Shown here: piece after piece, positions 8,741-18,608 of the stretch
Position numbering within the stretch: position 1 is the stretch's first letter
Layout of the letters: every line of letters starts with the position of its first letter
Origin: Metabacillus indicus LMG 22858
GTDB lineage: Bacteria > Bacillota > Bacilli > Bacillales > Bacillaceae
NCBI RefSeq assembly: GCF_000708755.2
Contig: NZ_JGVU02000007.1
Location: 239,320 to 303,319 of the forward strand
Length of the DNA: 64,000 nt
Reading direction: 5' to 3'
Translations under genes and position numbers: made by a program
Notes under the pieces: generated by a model
Database searches by the model: none
Told to the model about the DNA's origin: nothing
The model's input: only the letters and a program-made list of their open reading frames with translations

Positions 8741-10075
8741 TTACGAACTAGCCTCTAAAAATCTTTGTAGTATTTTCGAAGAAGGATAACTAGACATAGA
8801 CGCTATACCATTAGCTAATTCGATTGGAAAGAGAGCTCCTGTGTACCTGTGACTTATTAATTCAGGTAAAGTAGCAAGTATTCTTGGAAGACCTATTAAA
8901 TCAGATTTTTGAGGATAATTATTTATGTCTTGGTATTGTCCAGTTGGTACATTAATAACAAGGTAAGAGTTTGGGTCAACTTTCACATACATCTTTTCTC
9001 CCCAGTTAGTTCTTTTACCGTAAGCATTCATTAAACCAGGAGTTCTATAAACTTCTTTTCGTATATACTCATGAGTTAAAACTGAAAAATGCATTGGCTG
9101 TTTCCTATCTTGAGGCTCTAATTCTCTAGATAGTTTTGAAAGATGATCAGTAAATACTCCTGATTTCTCCTGACCAATAATATGGATGGGTCGCTGCACT
9201 AGTTTGGCATATTCTAAAAACGATCTTAATTTAGGCACTAGTTTCGAATATTGACTACGTAAAGTTAAAGGTCCGTCTTTTATAAATAATGTGTCTGTTA
9301 CTAAATTTTTATCATTATGGGCCCATAGCAGACGGATAATGGTAAACAACATTAAATGTTCCATTATTAACATATATGCCGAACTAACACTATCTGGAGC
9401 ACTTTCTTCATTCATATCTAAATGAAAACCGAGCATATCTGATAAAAAAACTTCTTTTCCACAGAATTCGCAATTCTTCTGATCTTTATCAGGATATAAC
9501 CCATTAATCTCTTTATCACAATGTGGACACTGGAAGTCAGGGGAAGATGTTAAATTTACTGTCCACTTTTCATAAACCAACCATTTTAAAGTCTCATAAA
9601 ACATCCCTTTTTGATCAATTTTTAAAGAATCTCTTATAATATATCTAACAGCATCATAATTCGATCCCATAGCAGTTTTAATATTTTTTAAAGGCAACAC
9701 TGTCGCATGTTGTACTGCACTATTAGTCATTATATCCTGTAATTGCAGAGGGTGAGGCTCGTCTTTATCAATATTTTCAAGTTTGGACTTATCAATTGAA
9801 ATTAATGCAGTTTTTACAAAAGATACCTCTTTTGGTGGTTTTGTTTCTGAATTAATCGATACATAAGATCCATCAACTGCCCAATAATACTTTAAACTTG
9901 AAATTCCATCTAACTCTGCTTTTTGCCAACCTTGTTTTTCCGAATTCGAGATTTCGTAATTATTGGATTCAAATTCTTTAACAAGAGACTGAACCCACTC
10001 ACTTTCAATAACGTTTATATGTCCCAGTTTTGAAGCGGTTTCAAATGGTGAAATAGAACTACTATTGTATGCCAT
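8741..10075 (-). CDS. NurA-type nuclease with an inserted zinc ribbon
   Basis: A 444-residue protein with the NurA nuclease layout. Motif I YWAVDGSYVS carries the metal-binding Asp68. A second acidic motif FIKDGPLTLR carries Asp267. The C-terminal segment is HRYTGALFPIELAN. NurA proteins are Mn-dependent exo/endonucleases that ride on HerA hexamers. Here a four-cysteine element, CPHC at 183-186 and CEFC at 202-205, sits in the middle of the fold and looks like a zinc ribbon. The start codon shares one base with the herA-like stop (TAATG), so translation is coupled and a complex with the upstream translocase is very likely. Function in phage defence is inferred from the methylase-HerA-NurA grouping and island setting. 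Base composition is much more AT-rich than the flanking core genes. Confidence 0.82.
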   Translation of the reverse strand: MAYNSSSISPFETASKLGHINVIESEWVQSLVKEFESNNYEISNSEKQGWQKAELDGISSLKYYWAVDGSYVSINSETKPPKEVSFVKTALISIDKSKLENIDKDEPHPLQLQDIMTNSAVQHATVLPLKNIKTAMGSNYDAVRYIIRDSLKIDQKGMFYETLKWLVYEKWTVNLTSSPDFQCPHCDKEINGLYPDKDQKNCEFCGKEVFLSDMLGFHLDMNEESAPDSVSSAYMLIMEHLMLFTIIRLLWAHNDKNLVTDTLFIKDGPLTLRSQYSKLVPKLRSFLEYAKLVQRPIHIIGQEKSGVFTDHLSKLSRELEPQDRKQPMHFSVLTHEYIRKEVYRTPGLMNAYGKRTNWGEKMYVKVDPNSYLVINVPTGQYQDINNYPQKSDLIGLPRILATLPELISHRYTGALFPIELANGIASMSSYPSSKILQRFLEASS

Positions 10076-12063
10076 TATTCTTCACCAACACTTACTTCGA
10101 ACTTATTTGTTTGTACTGGAATTACAAATCTATGAGACATAGTTAACATTCTCATATAACCAGGGGTTTTTGCTTTTTGTATATCATCTTCAATTCCATT
10201 AAAAGCTACTTGTACTTTAGATAAAGCCCTAGTCTCGTCAGAAGATGAGAGGTGCCCTACAAAAAAGTTTTCTGTTTGCGCCAGTAGTTCTTTACTTATG
10301 GTAGAAGGAGATTGCGTTGAGTAAACCATCCCTATATGGAATTTCGCCCCCTCTTTAGCAAACCTTGAATAAATACCTGTGTGATCATTGGTATTAGGAG
10401 GAAATAAGTTATGAGCTTCTTCAAAATATAATTGTACAAAGTTATTATTTAATGCATTGTTTACAAATTTTCCCTCTTGATGTCTGAAAACCGACTGAGA
10501 AATAAGATCTGAGAAATATCGCCTAATGTTATCTGTTGCATTCCCTAAATCTAAAATAACAGTTTTCCCGTTATCTACAAAATCTAGAATCTCTTTTGTG
10601 AAGTTACTAGCATCTTTTGAATGGTATTGTAAATAACCACGTAGAATAGATGGTCCACTTCCTGACTTAGGATCAAAAAAACCTAATAACGCAAGATCAT
10701 CTGCATCGAAAAGAGGCTTTTTTGAAGATGATTTAAGTTCATTATCACTGTTCTCATTTATATATGTTGTTAGTAATGATAATTCTTCCACCAATTCATC
10801 AAGGGTAGTAGGCTTATGCTTTAATTCTTCTTTTTTGTTAGTATTGTAGATTTTCATTCGAACAGCTTCTGAAAACCCTGGATCAAATCCACTTATATTA
10901 CGAGTTCTTAAACCGATTTTTTTGAGGTTCGATTCATTACAAGGAAAGCCTGCTTTCTTCAGTATAGCCCAGTAAAACTGAATTTTTCTTATCATTCTAA
11001 CCTTGTCATTTTCTTCTGACTTTTTCACATATTCTATTGATGGCAAAACAACACTTATAAAGCTTTTAACATAATTGGCACCTTGCTTATCTTGGTCTAG
11101 AAGCGTTGAAAGTACACTTTTACACGAATCTGGCTGTTCGTAAAAATTTAAGCGGAGGTCTTTTGATTCAGTTCCCGGTCTCTTAGTTAAAGCGTATACC
11201 ACACATTCTTCTTTAAAAGCAGACCTTAGTGATCTATTCCCATCTTGCGGGTTATCATTTGCATATTCTCCATTTATATCAAAGATTATTTGACCGACAT
11301 TATGTGCTTCCTTAGAAGCTTTAATGATAGACTGAGCTATTAGCTTTACAACATTAGATTTTCCTAATCTAGTTTTACCAAACATTGCTGTTCTTGTGCC
11401 TTTGAAGTCATCTACTGATATCTTAACCTCTGTTGGTTGCATTCGAGAAGTAGTAAGCTGGCATTCAGTAGCCCGTAAATAACCAAGCTCATAAGTGCTC
11501 TTGCCTTTCACAAGTCCATTTATAATTAAATTTAGTATCTCATAATTTGGTGAATACACTAAATATCGATGTGCACTTACCACATTATTGACATCTCCTG
11601 AAAAAGAAATTTTATCCGACTGTGTAGCATTTTGATAAAACATACCTAAAACATCACAATCTAATGCACCCCATTGGAGCTCACTTTGCGTCCATACATC
11701 TAACTCAGGCATGGATTTTTTGTGTAATTCAAAATATGTTTGCTGCACATGGTTGCTTAGCGGTGTAGGGGATACTCCCCCAACTCTTAATAGAGTAAAA
11801 TGAATAGGAACTCCTCGAAAGTCAACTGGAACCAAAATAAGGAAAGAGCCTCTAGGAATTCCTCCAACTGCAATTTTGTATGGATCAGAAGTGATTATTT
11901 TGGCAGTATCATAGTTTAATTCAAGAACATATCCCACAAACTTCATCTGATTAATAATTCTAGCTTCTTCTAAATTTTTTTGTTGCTCTAAAAAGCTAGA
12001 TAAAACCCTAAGGGGATTTCCACTAAGAGAGGAGCTTTGTATTAGATCTTCTAATTGATTCAT
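10075..12063 (-). CDS. HerA-type hexameric DNA translocase ATPase
   Basis: A 662-residue member of the HerA/FtsK superfamily. An N-terminal beta-rich HAS-barrel-like region (about 40-170) precedes Walker A GKTRLGKS at 229-236. The HerA-typical FDINGEY follows at 261-267, then a helical insertion. Walker B LYFEEAHN is at 545-552 and sensor-like STQSPSTIS at 582-590. In archaea HerA forms a hexamer that pumps DNA into NurA; bacterial HerA relatives act with SIR2 or DUF4297 effectors in phage defence. This one is coupled to a NurA nuclease (one-base overlap) and follows the methylase by 16 bp. AAAGGAG precedes ATG 12063. Confidence 0.87.
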   Translation of the reverse strand: MNQLEDLIQSSSLSGNPLRVLSSFLEQQKNLEEARIINQMKFVGYVLELNYDTAKIITSDPYKIAVGGIPRGSFLILVPVDFRGVPIHFTLLRVGGVSPTPLSNHVQQTYFELHKKSMPELDVWTQSELQWGALDCDVLGMFYQNATQSDKISFSGDVNNVVSAHRYLVYSPNYEILNLIINGLVKGKSTYELGYLRATECQLTTSRMQPTEVKISVDDFKGTRTAMFGKTRLGKSNVVKLIAQSIIKASKEAHNVGQIIFDINGEYANDNPQDGNRSLRSAFKEECVVYALTKRPGTESKDLRLNFYEQPDSCKSVLSTLLDQDKQGANYVKSFISVVLPSIEYVKKSEENDKVRMIRKIQFYWAILKKAGFPCNESNLKKIGLRTRNISGFDPGFSEAVRMKIYNTNKKEELKHKPTTLDELVEELSLLTTYINENSDNELKSSSKKPLFDADDLALLGFFDPKSGSGPSILRGYLQYHSKDASNFTKEILDFVDNGKTVILDLGNATDNIRRYFSDLISQSVFRHQEGKFVNNALNNNFVQLYFEEAHNLFPPNTNDHTGIYSRFAKEGAKFHIGMVYSTQSPSTISKELLAQTENFFVGHLSSSDETRALSKVQVAFNGIEDDIQKAKTPGYMRMLTMSHRFVIPVQTNKFEVSVGEE

Positions 12064-12079
12064 GAATTAATTCTCCTTT

Positions 12080-12892
12080 TTATAAATTTGCCATAACAAT
12101 TAATTCCTCAAAATTACTACGGTTAACAGCAGTTGCTGATATTGAACTATATCTTGAAGTCTCTAAAAAATTAAAATCATATGGTTTGTAAAGCTCTCTT
12201 ATTGATTCATGAGAAGCGTTAGTAAGAATTATTTTAACACCTCTATCTTTTGCTCTTGCTAAACTTTTAGATAGCCTAAGTTGATCTTCCCAGGTAAATA
12301 AAATTTCATTGTATTTAATAAATCCATTTTTATTGTGTCTTACAGTGTAAGGAGGGTCTACAAATAAAAAATCATCTTTAACTGCCATTTCGATAATATC
12401 TTCAAAGTCCTTATTGAAGATTCTAGTCTTCTTGAGCGCTAAAGATTGTGCTCTAAAATTATCTGTATCTAACAAAACTCTAGTCTTAGAGCCGATTGGT
12501 ACATTGAACTTCCCTTTTTTATTAACCCTATAGATTCCATTAAAGCAGGTCCTATTTAGATATATAAATTGTGCACTTCTCTCTTCCAAGGATGTATAAG
12601 TACTTGAACGAATATCATAGTAATACTCTTTACTATGTAATAGACTATGCTCACTCAGACAGTGGTATACTTTACGCCATCTAGTTTTCACTCCCCTATA
12701 AGTATCAATTAAGTCTTTATTAATATCGTTTAGTATGGCTTCATCAGGTTTAAGAGTAAAAAAAACAGCTCCACTTCCTAAAAAGGGCTCTAGATATCTA
12801 TTATATTGAGTAGGCAATAGATCATAATGTTTTTCTATAAACCATCTTTTACCACCCGGCCACTTTAAAAAAGGTGTGATTATTTGATTCAT
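12080..12892 (-). CDS. D12-class N6-adenine DNA methyltransferase (Dam/DpnM-like)
   Basis: A 270-residue S-adenosylmethionine-dependent enzyme that methylates adenine N6. The SAM-binding motifs are FLKWPGGKR (8-16) and EPFLGSGAVFF (35-45). The target recognition side carries NRTCFNGIYRVN..GKFNVP (112-131), typical of D12 enzymes, and the catalytic motif is DPPY at 178-181. The D12 class includes Dam (GATC), but the site recognised here cannot be read from sequence. It is the first gene of the operon with the HerA and NurA proteins, in the place where a protective methylase of a restriction-like system would sit. A GGAAGG site precedes the ATG. No cognate type II endonuclease is nearby. Confidence 0.92.
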   Translation of the reverse strand: MNQIITPFLKWPGGKRWFIEKHYDLLPTQYNRYLEPFLGSGAVFFTLKPDEAILNDINKDLIDTYRGVKTRWRKVYHCLSEHSLLHSKEYYYDIRSSTYTSLEERSAQFIYLNRTCFNGIYRVNKKGKFNVPIGSKTRVLLDTDNFRAQSLALKKTRIFNKDFEDIIEMAVKDDFLFVDPPYTVRHNKNGFIKYNEILFTWEDQLRLSKSLARAKDRGVKIILTNASHESIRELYKPYDFNFLETSRYSSISATAVNRSNFEELIVMANL

Positions 12893-13103
12893 ATTTATAA
12901 CCTTCCAACATTAAAAATTAATATTATAACTATTGTACCTTTATTTCTTCACTCCAATCTTTTCAGTCTGAGGAAATAATTAAAAATAACTATATATATT
13001 TTACCAAACACTCCGAAAAGATTGTTATTTTTTTGAAAAAATCCGAAAAACAGGAAAAACGAACCTTACTCTTATTCACTAACAAGTTGTAATTTAGGTA
13101 TGT

Positions 13104-13138
13104 AAAAAGCCTAATTCTAAATGAATTTAGGCTTTTTT
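13104..13138. terminator. Bidirectional terminator after rlmCD
   Basis: AAAAAGCCTAATTC and GAATTTAGGCTTTTTTA form a strong stem with A and T runs on both sides. It marks the border between the AT-rich island and the rlmCD gene. Confidence 0.85.
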
Positions 13139-13140
13139 AT

Positions 13141-14526
13141 TCAACTTGATTTAATTAATATTTCTGCCACGCACTCCACGTGCGTCGTATGCGGGAACAT
13201 ATCAACCGGCTGGACTTCCACTGTTGCATATCCGCCGTCCTCAAGCACCCTCAAATCACGTGCAAGGGTGGCCGGGTTGCAGCTTACATAGACAACCTTC
13301 TTCGGTTTCATATCAAGGATTGTCCGCAGCAGGGCTTCATCGCACCCTTTGCGCGGCGGGTCGACCACGATGACGTCGGCTGCATTACCTTCTTCATACC
13401 ATTTCGGAATGACAACTTCAGCTTCACCTACTGCAAAGTCTGCATTTTCAATTCCGTTCAGTTCGGCATTGCGCTTTGCATCTTCAATGGCTTCAGGGAC
13501 AATTTCAACGCCGAACACGTTCTTAGCTTTTTGAGCCAGGAACAGGGAGATGGTTCCGATGCCGCAGTATGCATCAATAACAGATTCCTCTCCGTTCAGA
13601 TCGGCATACTCCAGCGCTTTTTCATAAAGAACTTTTGTCTGTTCAGGATTAACCTGAAAGAAAGATCGCGCTGAGATGGCAAATTTGATATCACCGATGT
13701 AATCGTAGATGTATTCTTCTCCCCATAGCACAGTTGTTTTATCGCCAAAGATGACATTTGTGCGTTTAGGGTTAACGTTTTGAACGATGGACTTGATGGC
13801 CGGGAATTGGGCCGTGGTGTCTTCAATGATGGCTTTTTTGTTCGGAAAGTCCGGCGTCCGGGTGATGAAGACGACCATCATTTCATTTGTCACGGTGCCG
13901 CGGCGGACCATGATGTGGCGCAGCCAGCCTTTGTTTTTCTGTTCATCGTAGGCGCGGATGCCATGGCGGTTTGCGATTGCCTTGACGGCTGCGACGACTT
14001 CATCGTTTTCGCTTTGCTGAATCAGACACTGTTCCATATCGATGATTTCATGGGAGCGCTGCTGATAGAAGCCGGCGATGAGGCCGCCTTCGCGTTCTCC
14101 GACTGGGACCTGTGCTTTGTTTCGGTAGTTCCACGGATCATTCATGCCGAGTGTCGGGTGGACCGTGACGTTGTCAAGATTCAGCTTGCCGATTCGCGCG
14201 AGCACTTCTTTGACCTGCTTGTGCTTAAAGTCAAGCTGACCCTGGTAGCTTAAGTGCTGCAGCTGGCAGCCGCCGCATTGTTTATAGATCGGGCACGGTG
14301 CATCGGTGCGCTGCGGGCTTTCCTCATGCAGCTCGACAAGGCGTCCGAATGCGTAGCCTTTATTTATTTTCGTGATTTTGATCTGGCCTTTTTCGTTTGG
14401 CAGGGCGTTAGGAACGAAGATTGGGTATCCTTCGATTTTTGCAACGCCTGATCCATCATGCGTCAGGTCTTCAAAGGTCACGTCGTAGTATTCATTTTTT
14501 TGTACAGGCGCAATTGCCTTTGTCAT
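13141..14526 (-). CDS. rlmCD: 23S rRNA (uracil-C5)-methyltransferase RlmCD (YefA/TrmA family)
   Basis: This 461-residue enzyme methylates uracil C5 in 23S rRNA; in B. subtilis the orthologue YefA modifies both U747 and U1939. A TRAM RNA-binding domain (about 8-65) is followed by an iron-sulfur cysteine cluster [13 protein letters not shown] near 78-90. The methyltransferase domain has a SAM site [12 protein letters not shown] near 315, DPPR near 390, and the catalytic cysteine in [12 protein letters not shown] near 413. A purine-rich site precedes ATG 14526. In B. subtilis the same gene borders a DNA-modification island, and here too the downstream side is a foreign AT-rich island. Confidence 0.93.
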   Translation of the reverse strand: MTKAIAPVQKNEYYDVTFEDLTHDGSGVAKIEGYPIFVPNALPNEKGQIKITKINKGYAFGRLVELHEESPQRTDAPCPIYKQCGGCQLQHLSYQGQLDFKHKQVKEVLARIGKLNLDNVTVHPTLGMNDPWNYRNKAQVPVGEREGGLIAGFYQQRSHEIIDMEQCLIQQSENDEVVAAVKAIANRHGIRAYDEQKNKGWLRHIMVRRGTVTNEMMVVFITRTPDFPNKKAIIEDTTAQFPAIKSIVQNVNPKRTNVIFGDKTTVLWGEEYIYDYIGDIKFAISARSFFQVNPEQTKVLYEKALEYADLNGEESVIDAYCGIGTISLFLAQKAKNVFGVEIVPEAIEDAKRNAELNGIENADFAVGEAEVVIPKWYEEGNAADVIVVDPPRKGCDEALLRTILDMKPKKVVYVSCNPATLARDLRVLEDGGYATVEVQPVDMFPHTTHVECVAEILIKSS

Positions 14527-14586
14527 GACTTCTCTTCCTTTACTTGTACTGATTAACCCATTTTATCATAGTCCGCACATAAGAAA

Positions 14587-14607
14587 AACTTGGCCCTAGG
14601 CCAAGTT
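14587..14607 (-). terminator. Terminator of dgkB
   Basis: A perfect AACTTGGCC/GGCCAAGTT stem with a three-base loop, followed on the minus strand by a T run, lies directly after the dgkB stop codon. Confidence 0.85.
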
Positions 14608-14608
14608 T

Positions 14609-15520
14609 CTATTCGTCCATTTGCTGGGCTTTTGCAAGCGGCACGAGGACTTCAATATGACGGTACAGGTTGACGAATTCGCCCGGCAGATCGCCGCCGT
14701 ATTCGCCGTCTAAGTTCAGCTGCATTTTTTGAGCAGATGTGACCTTGACTCTGTTGGCCGTTGTGTAGATGATGTTGCTGTCGCTGATGTGCTCGCCGCG
14801 GAGCGCAAGGCTTGCGACCCGGATAAAGTCAGCAAGGTTTGCTTTTTTCAGGATCAGCAGATCGAACATGCCGTCATTCAGCTTGCTGTCAGGAGCAAGC
14901 TTCTCAAAGCCTCCGACCGAGTTTGTCAGAGAGACGAGAAACAGCATGATTTCGCCCTTGAAGAGCTTGCCGTCGTATTCAATCTCGACTTCTGCGGGAC
15001 GGATGGAGGGCAGCATTTCAATGCCCTTTAAGTAATAGGCAAGCTGGCCAAGGACGGTTTTCAGCTTGCTTGGGACTTCATATGTGAGTTCGGTGAGACG
15101 TCCGCCGCCTGCGATGTTGACGAAGTAGTGGCCGTTTACGCGTCCGATGTCGATGGCTCTGGCTTCACCTGCAAGGATGGCATCAACTGCAGTCAGAATG
15201 TTGTCGCGCGGAATGCTGATGGCGCGGGCAAAGTCGTTTGTTGTGCCGACCGGAACGACTGCAAGCTGCGGGCGCTCCTCAAGTTCAGCAAGGCCGTTCA
15301 CGACCTCATTGACTGTGCCGTCTCCGCCTGCTGCAACAACAAGATCAAAGCCGCGGATGCCTGCTGCGCGGGCAGCCTGAACAGCATCCCCTTCGCATGT
15401 CGTGGCGTGGCAGGATGTCTCGTAACCGGCAAGTTCAAATTTCTCCAGAACCTCTGGAAGTTGTTTTTTAAAGGCTTCTCGGCCTGATGTTGGATTATAG
15501 ATTATTCTTGCTCTTTTCAT
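14609..15520 (-). CDS. dgkB: Diacylglycerol kinase DgkB (lipid kinase)
   Basis: A 303-residue soluble lipid kinase that phosphorylates diacylglycerol to phosphatidic acid, recycling lipid released during lipoteichoic acid synthesis. The DAGK catalytic domain shows IIYNPTSGRE at the N-terminus, the nucleotide-binding AAGGDGTVNEVVNGL near 62-76, VPVGTTNDFAR near 90, and the C-terminal LNLDGEYGG. It is very close to B. subtilis DgkB, and ATG 15520 matches the start of that protein; upstream in-frame ATGs add only MMGK. It stands alone between gatB and rlmCD, as in related genomes. Confidence 0.95.
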   Translation of the reverse strand: MKRARIIYNPTSGREAFKKQLPEVLEKFELAGYETSCHATTCEGDAVQAARAAGIRGFDLVVAAGGDGTVNEVVNGLAELEERPQLAVVPVGTTNDFARAISIPRDNILTAVDAILAGEARAIDIGRVNGHYFVNIAGGGRLTELTYEVPSKLKTVLGQLAYYLKGIEMLPSIRPAEVEIEYDGKLFKGEIMLFLVSLTNSVGGFEKLAPDSKLNDGMFDLLILKKANLADFIRVASLALRGEHISDSNIIYTTANRVKVTSAQKMQLNLDGEYGGDLPGEFVNLYRHIEVLVPLAKAQQMDE

Positions 15521-15644
15521 TTTCCCCATCATCCTATGTCAGAATGTATTTCCATGATTTGTTGTATCTTACAAGCCAAGGATTAGTCTACACCTTTTTT
15601 GTCCGATACGCAAACCATAGAACCAGTATAGCCAAAGCACGGTA

Positions 15645-15683
15645 AAAACAACGGCGCCATTTCTGAAATCAGTCGCGGCGCCG
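15645..15683 (-). terminator. Terminator of the gatCAB operon
   Basis: On the minus strand ACGGCGCC pairs with GGCGCCGT around an 18-base loop, followed by TGTTTTTA, eight bases past the gatB stop. Confidence 0.85.
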
Positions 15684-15691
15684 TCTGTGTA

Positions 15692-17122
15692 TTAACGTTT
15701 TTGCAGTTCTTCCTGAAGCAGTTTGTTGACCAGCTGCGGATTTGCCTGGCCTTTTGTTGCTTTCATGATTTGGCCGACAAGGAAGCCGATTGCTTTTTGC
15801 TTGCCGCTCTTGAAGTCTTCAACAGACTGAGGGTTTGCATCGATTGCTTCATTGACAGCGGTGCGGAGCGTGCCTTCGTCAGAGATTTGGACAAGTCCTT
15901 TTTCTTTGACGATTGTCTCGGCATCACCGCCGTTTTCAATCAATTCTTTAAATACTTTCTTCGCAATTTTAGAAGAGATCGTGCCGTTCTCAATCAGTTT
16001 GATCATGCCGGCAATTCCGTCCGGAGTAAGGGCGACATCCTTCAGCTCTTTGCTTTCAGCATTCAGATAGCCGCTTACCTCACCCATGAGCCAGTTGGAC
16101 GCCTGCTTCGCATCGGAGCCTTTGTCCACAGTTGCTTCAAAGAAGTCTGCCATCTCTTTTGTAAGAGTCAGCACCTGAGCATCATAGGAAGGCAGGCCGA
16201 GCTCTTCTGTGTAGCGTTTTTGGCGCTGGTCCGGAAGCTCAGGGATTGTTGCACGGATGCGCTCTTTCCATTCATCATCAATGTAGAGGGACACAAGATC
16301 CGGTTCCGGGAAGTAGCGGTAGTCGTCAGAGCCTTCTTTTACGCGCATCAGGATTGTTTTGCCTGTTGCTTCGTCAAAGCGGCGGGTTTCCTGGTCGATG
16401 ACGCCTCCTGCACGGAGCACTTCTTCCTGACGGATCTCTTCGTGCTCAAGGCCTTTGCGGACAAAGTTGAAGGAGTTCAGGTTTTTAAGCTCCGTTTTTG
16501 TTCCGAATTCCTCTTGTCCAACGGGACGAAGGGAGATGTTGGCGTCACAGCGGAGTGAGCCCTCTTCCATTTTGCAGTCGGAAACGCCTGTGTACTGAAT
16601 GATCGCTTTCAGTTTTTCCAGATAGGCATACGCTTCTTCAGGCGTGCGGATGTCTGGCTCTGATACGATCTCGACAAGCGGCGTGCCCTGGCGGTTGTAG
16701 TCGCAAAGGGAATAGCCGTCGCCCGTATGCGTCAGCTTGCCCGCGTCCTCTTCAAGGTGAAGGCGCGTGATGCCGATTCGTTTCTTTTCACCGTTTACTT
16801 CAATGTCGATCCAGCCGTTCTCGCCGATCGGCTTGTCAAACTGGGAAATCTGATACGCCTTCGGGTTGTCCGGATAGAAATAGTTTTTGCGGTCGAATTT
16901 CGTGTCTGTCGCAACTTCGCAGTTCAGTGCCATTGCAGCTTTCATGGCGAAATCAACGGCTTGTCTGTTTAAAACCGGAAGAACGCCCGGATATCCGAGC
17001 TCAACCACGGTTGTGTTTGTATTCGGATTCGCGCCGAAGTGGTTCGGTGCGCTTGAGAAGATTTTTGATTCTGTTTTCAGCTCTACGTGGACCTCAAGTC
17101 CAATGACCGTTTCATACTTCAT
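15692..17122 (-). CDS. gatB: Aspartyl/glutamyl-tRNA amidotransferase subunit B
   Basis: GatB, 476 residues, is the kinase/transamidase subunit that binds misacylated Glu-tRNA(Gln) (or Asp-tRNA(Asn)), activates it with ATP and amidates it with ammonia from GatA. The N-terminal GatB domain begins [32 protein letters not shown] is the catalytic cradle. The C-terminal GatB/YqeY domain begins near residue 330. ATG 17122 is preferred over GTG 17131 because AAGGGG lies eight bases before it. The gatA stop overlaps this ribosome site, showing tight coupling. Confidence 0.96.
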   Translation of the reverse strand: MKYETVIGLEVHVELKTESKIFSSAPNHFGANPNTNTTVVELGYPGVLPVLNRQAVDFAMKAAMALNCEVATDTKFDRKNYFYPDNPKAYQISQFDKPIGENGWIDIEVNGEKKRIGITRLHLEEDAGKLTHTGDGYSLCDYNRQGTPLVEIVSEPDIRTPEEAYAYLEKLKAIIQYTGVSDCKMEEGSLRCDANISLRPVGQEEFGTKTELKNLNSFNFVRKGLEHEEIRQEEVLRAGGVIDQETRRFDEATGKTILMRVKEGSDDYRYFPEPDLVSLYIDDEWKERIRATIPELPDQRQKRYTEELGLPSYDAQVLTLTKEMADFFEATVDKGSDAKQASNWLMGEVSGYLNAESKELKDVALTPDGIAGMIKLIENGTISSKIAKKVFKELIENGGDAETIVKEKGLVQISDEGTLRTAVNEAIDANPQSVEDFKSGKQKAIGFLVGQIMKATKGQANPQLVNKLLQEELQKR

Positions 17123-17134
17123 GGTTTTCACCCC

Positions 17135-18592
17135 TTACAGTTCAGGTTTTGCTTTATGATGATCCGTCGCCTGCTCGAATGCATGGGCAACGCGGTAAAC
17201 AGTGCTTTCGTCAAAATGCTTTCCGATGATCTGCAGGCCAAGCGGCAGTCCGTTTGAGAATCCGCACGGGACAGAGATTCCAGGGACGCCTGCAAGGTTT
17301 ACAGGGATGGTTAAAATATCATTTGCATACATCGTAAGCGGGTCATCCGTTTTTTCGCCCACTTTAAAGGCAGGTGTCGGAGTTGTCGGTCCAACGATGA
17401 CATCGTATTTTTCAAAGACATCTTCAAAGTCTTTTTTAATAAGCGTACGGACCTGCTGCGCTTTTTTGTAGTAGGCATCGTAGTAGCCTGAGCTCAGCGC
17501 GAACGTTCCAAGCATGATGCGGCGCTTGACCTCATCTCCGAAGCCTTCGGAACGGGACTGCTTGTACAGCTCTATCAGGTTTTTCGCATTGTCTGAACGG
17601 TAGCCGTAGCGGACGCCGTCAAAGCGCGCAAGGTTTGCCGATGCTTCAGATGAAGACAGCAGATAGTACGTCGCAAGCGCATATTTGCTGTGTGGAAGAG
17701 AGACTTCCTCCCACGTTGCTCCCTGTCCTTCAAGGACTTTCAGGGCATCAAGAACAGACTGTTTCACTTCTTCGTTTACGCCTTCGCCGAGGTATTCTTT
17801 CGGTACAGCGATTTTCAGCCCTTTTACGTCACCTGTCAATGCTGATAAAAAGTCAGGCACTTCAACGTTCGCAGACGTGGAGTCCATTGGATCCACTCCA
17901 GAAATGGCCTGAAGCAGGAATGCGTTGTCTTCCACGCTTGTTGTGAGCGGTCCGATCTGGTCAAGAGATGAGGCAAAGGCAATCAGACCAAAACGGGAGA
18001 CGCGGCCGTATGTAGGTTTTAAGCCAACGACACCTGTATAGGCTGCCGGCTGGCGGACCGAGCCGCCTGTGTCAGATCCAAGGGCGAACGGCACTTCGCG
18101 TGCAGCAACCGCCGCAGCAGAGCCGCCGCTTGATCCGCCTGGAACAGTCTCAAGGTTCCAAGGGTTTTTCGTTACTTTGTAGCCTGAGTTTTCCGTAGAG
18201 GAACCCATGGCAAACTCGTCCATATTCAGCTTTCCGATTGTGACGGCCTCTGCTTTTTGCAGGTGCTGTACAACGGTTGCGTCATAGATCGGATCAAAGT
18301 TTTCAAGGATTTTGCTCGCTGCAGTTGTGCGCAGGTTTTTCGTCACGATGTTGTCTTTTAACCCGATCGGCATTCCGAATAGAAGGCCGAATTCATCGCG
18401 TGTTCCGATGGCTTCGTCAAGTTCCTTTGCGTAGGCGCGTGCTTTTTCTTCATCTAATGCAAGGAACGCGTTCACTTTTCCGTCGACAGCTTGGATGCGT
18501 TTGTAGGATTCGTCTACAAGGTCTGAGACGGTGATTTCTTTTTTATGTAAACTTGCTTTCAGTTCTGACAGTTTCTGGTCAAATAATGGCAT
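17135..18592 (-). CDS. gatA: Aspartyl/glutamyl-tRNA amidotransferase subunit A
   Basis: GatA, 485 residues, is the glutaminase (amidase) subunit supplying ammonia to GatB. The amidase-signature region shows the catalytic triad: Lys in GLKDNIVT near 79, and the serines in [10 protein letters not shown] and [12 protein letters not shown] near 150-185. It lies between gatC and gatB in the universal Firmicute order, with GGGAGG upstream of ATG 18592 and 16 bp after gatC. Confidence 0.97.
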   Translation of the reverse strand: MPLFDQKLSELKASLHKKEITVSDLVDESYKRIQAVDGKVNAFLALDEEKARAYAKELDEAIGTRDEFGLLFGMPIGLKDNIVTKNLRTTAASKILENFDPIYDATVVQHLQKAEAVTIGKLNMDEFAMGSSTENSGYKVTKNPWNLETVPGGSSGGSAAAVAAREVPFALGSDTGGSVRQPAAYTGVVGLKPTYGRVSRFGLIAFASSLDQIGPLTTSVEDNAFLLQAISGVDPMDSTSANVEVPDFLSALTGDVKGLKIAVPKEYLGEGVNEEVKQSVLDALKVLEGQGATWEEVSLPHSKYALATYYLLSSSEASANLARFDGVRYGYRSDNAKNLIELYKQSRSEGFGDEVKRRIMLGTFALSSGYYDAYYKKAQQVRTLIKKDFEDVFEKYDVIVGPTTPTPAFKVGEKTDDPLTMYANDILTIPVNLAGVPGISVPCGFSNGLPLGLQIIGKHFDESTVYRVAHAFEQATDHHKAKPEL

Positions 18593-18608
18593 AGCGCTGC
18601 TTCCCTCC

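Noticed and set aside
8741..12892. Phosphorothioation-type (Dnd/Dpt) system because of the HerA-like ATPase
   Set aside because: DptH is HerA-related, but no DndB, DndC, DndD or DndE gene is present and the partner here is NurA.
15701..16558. Long plus-strand frame opposite gatB
   Set aside because: A shadow of the gatB coding frame: codon-phase mirror, cysteine- and phenylalanine-rich, no start signals.
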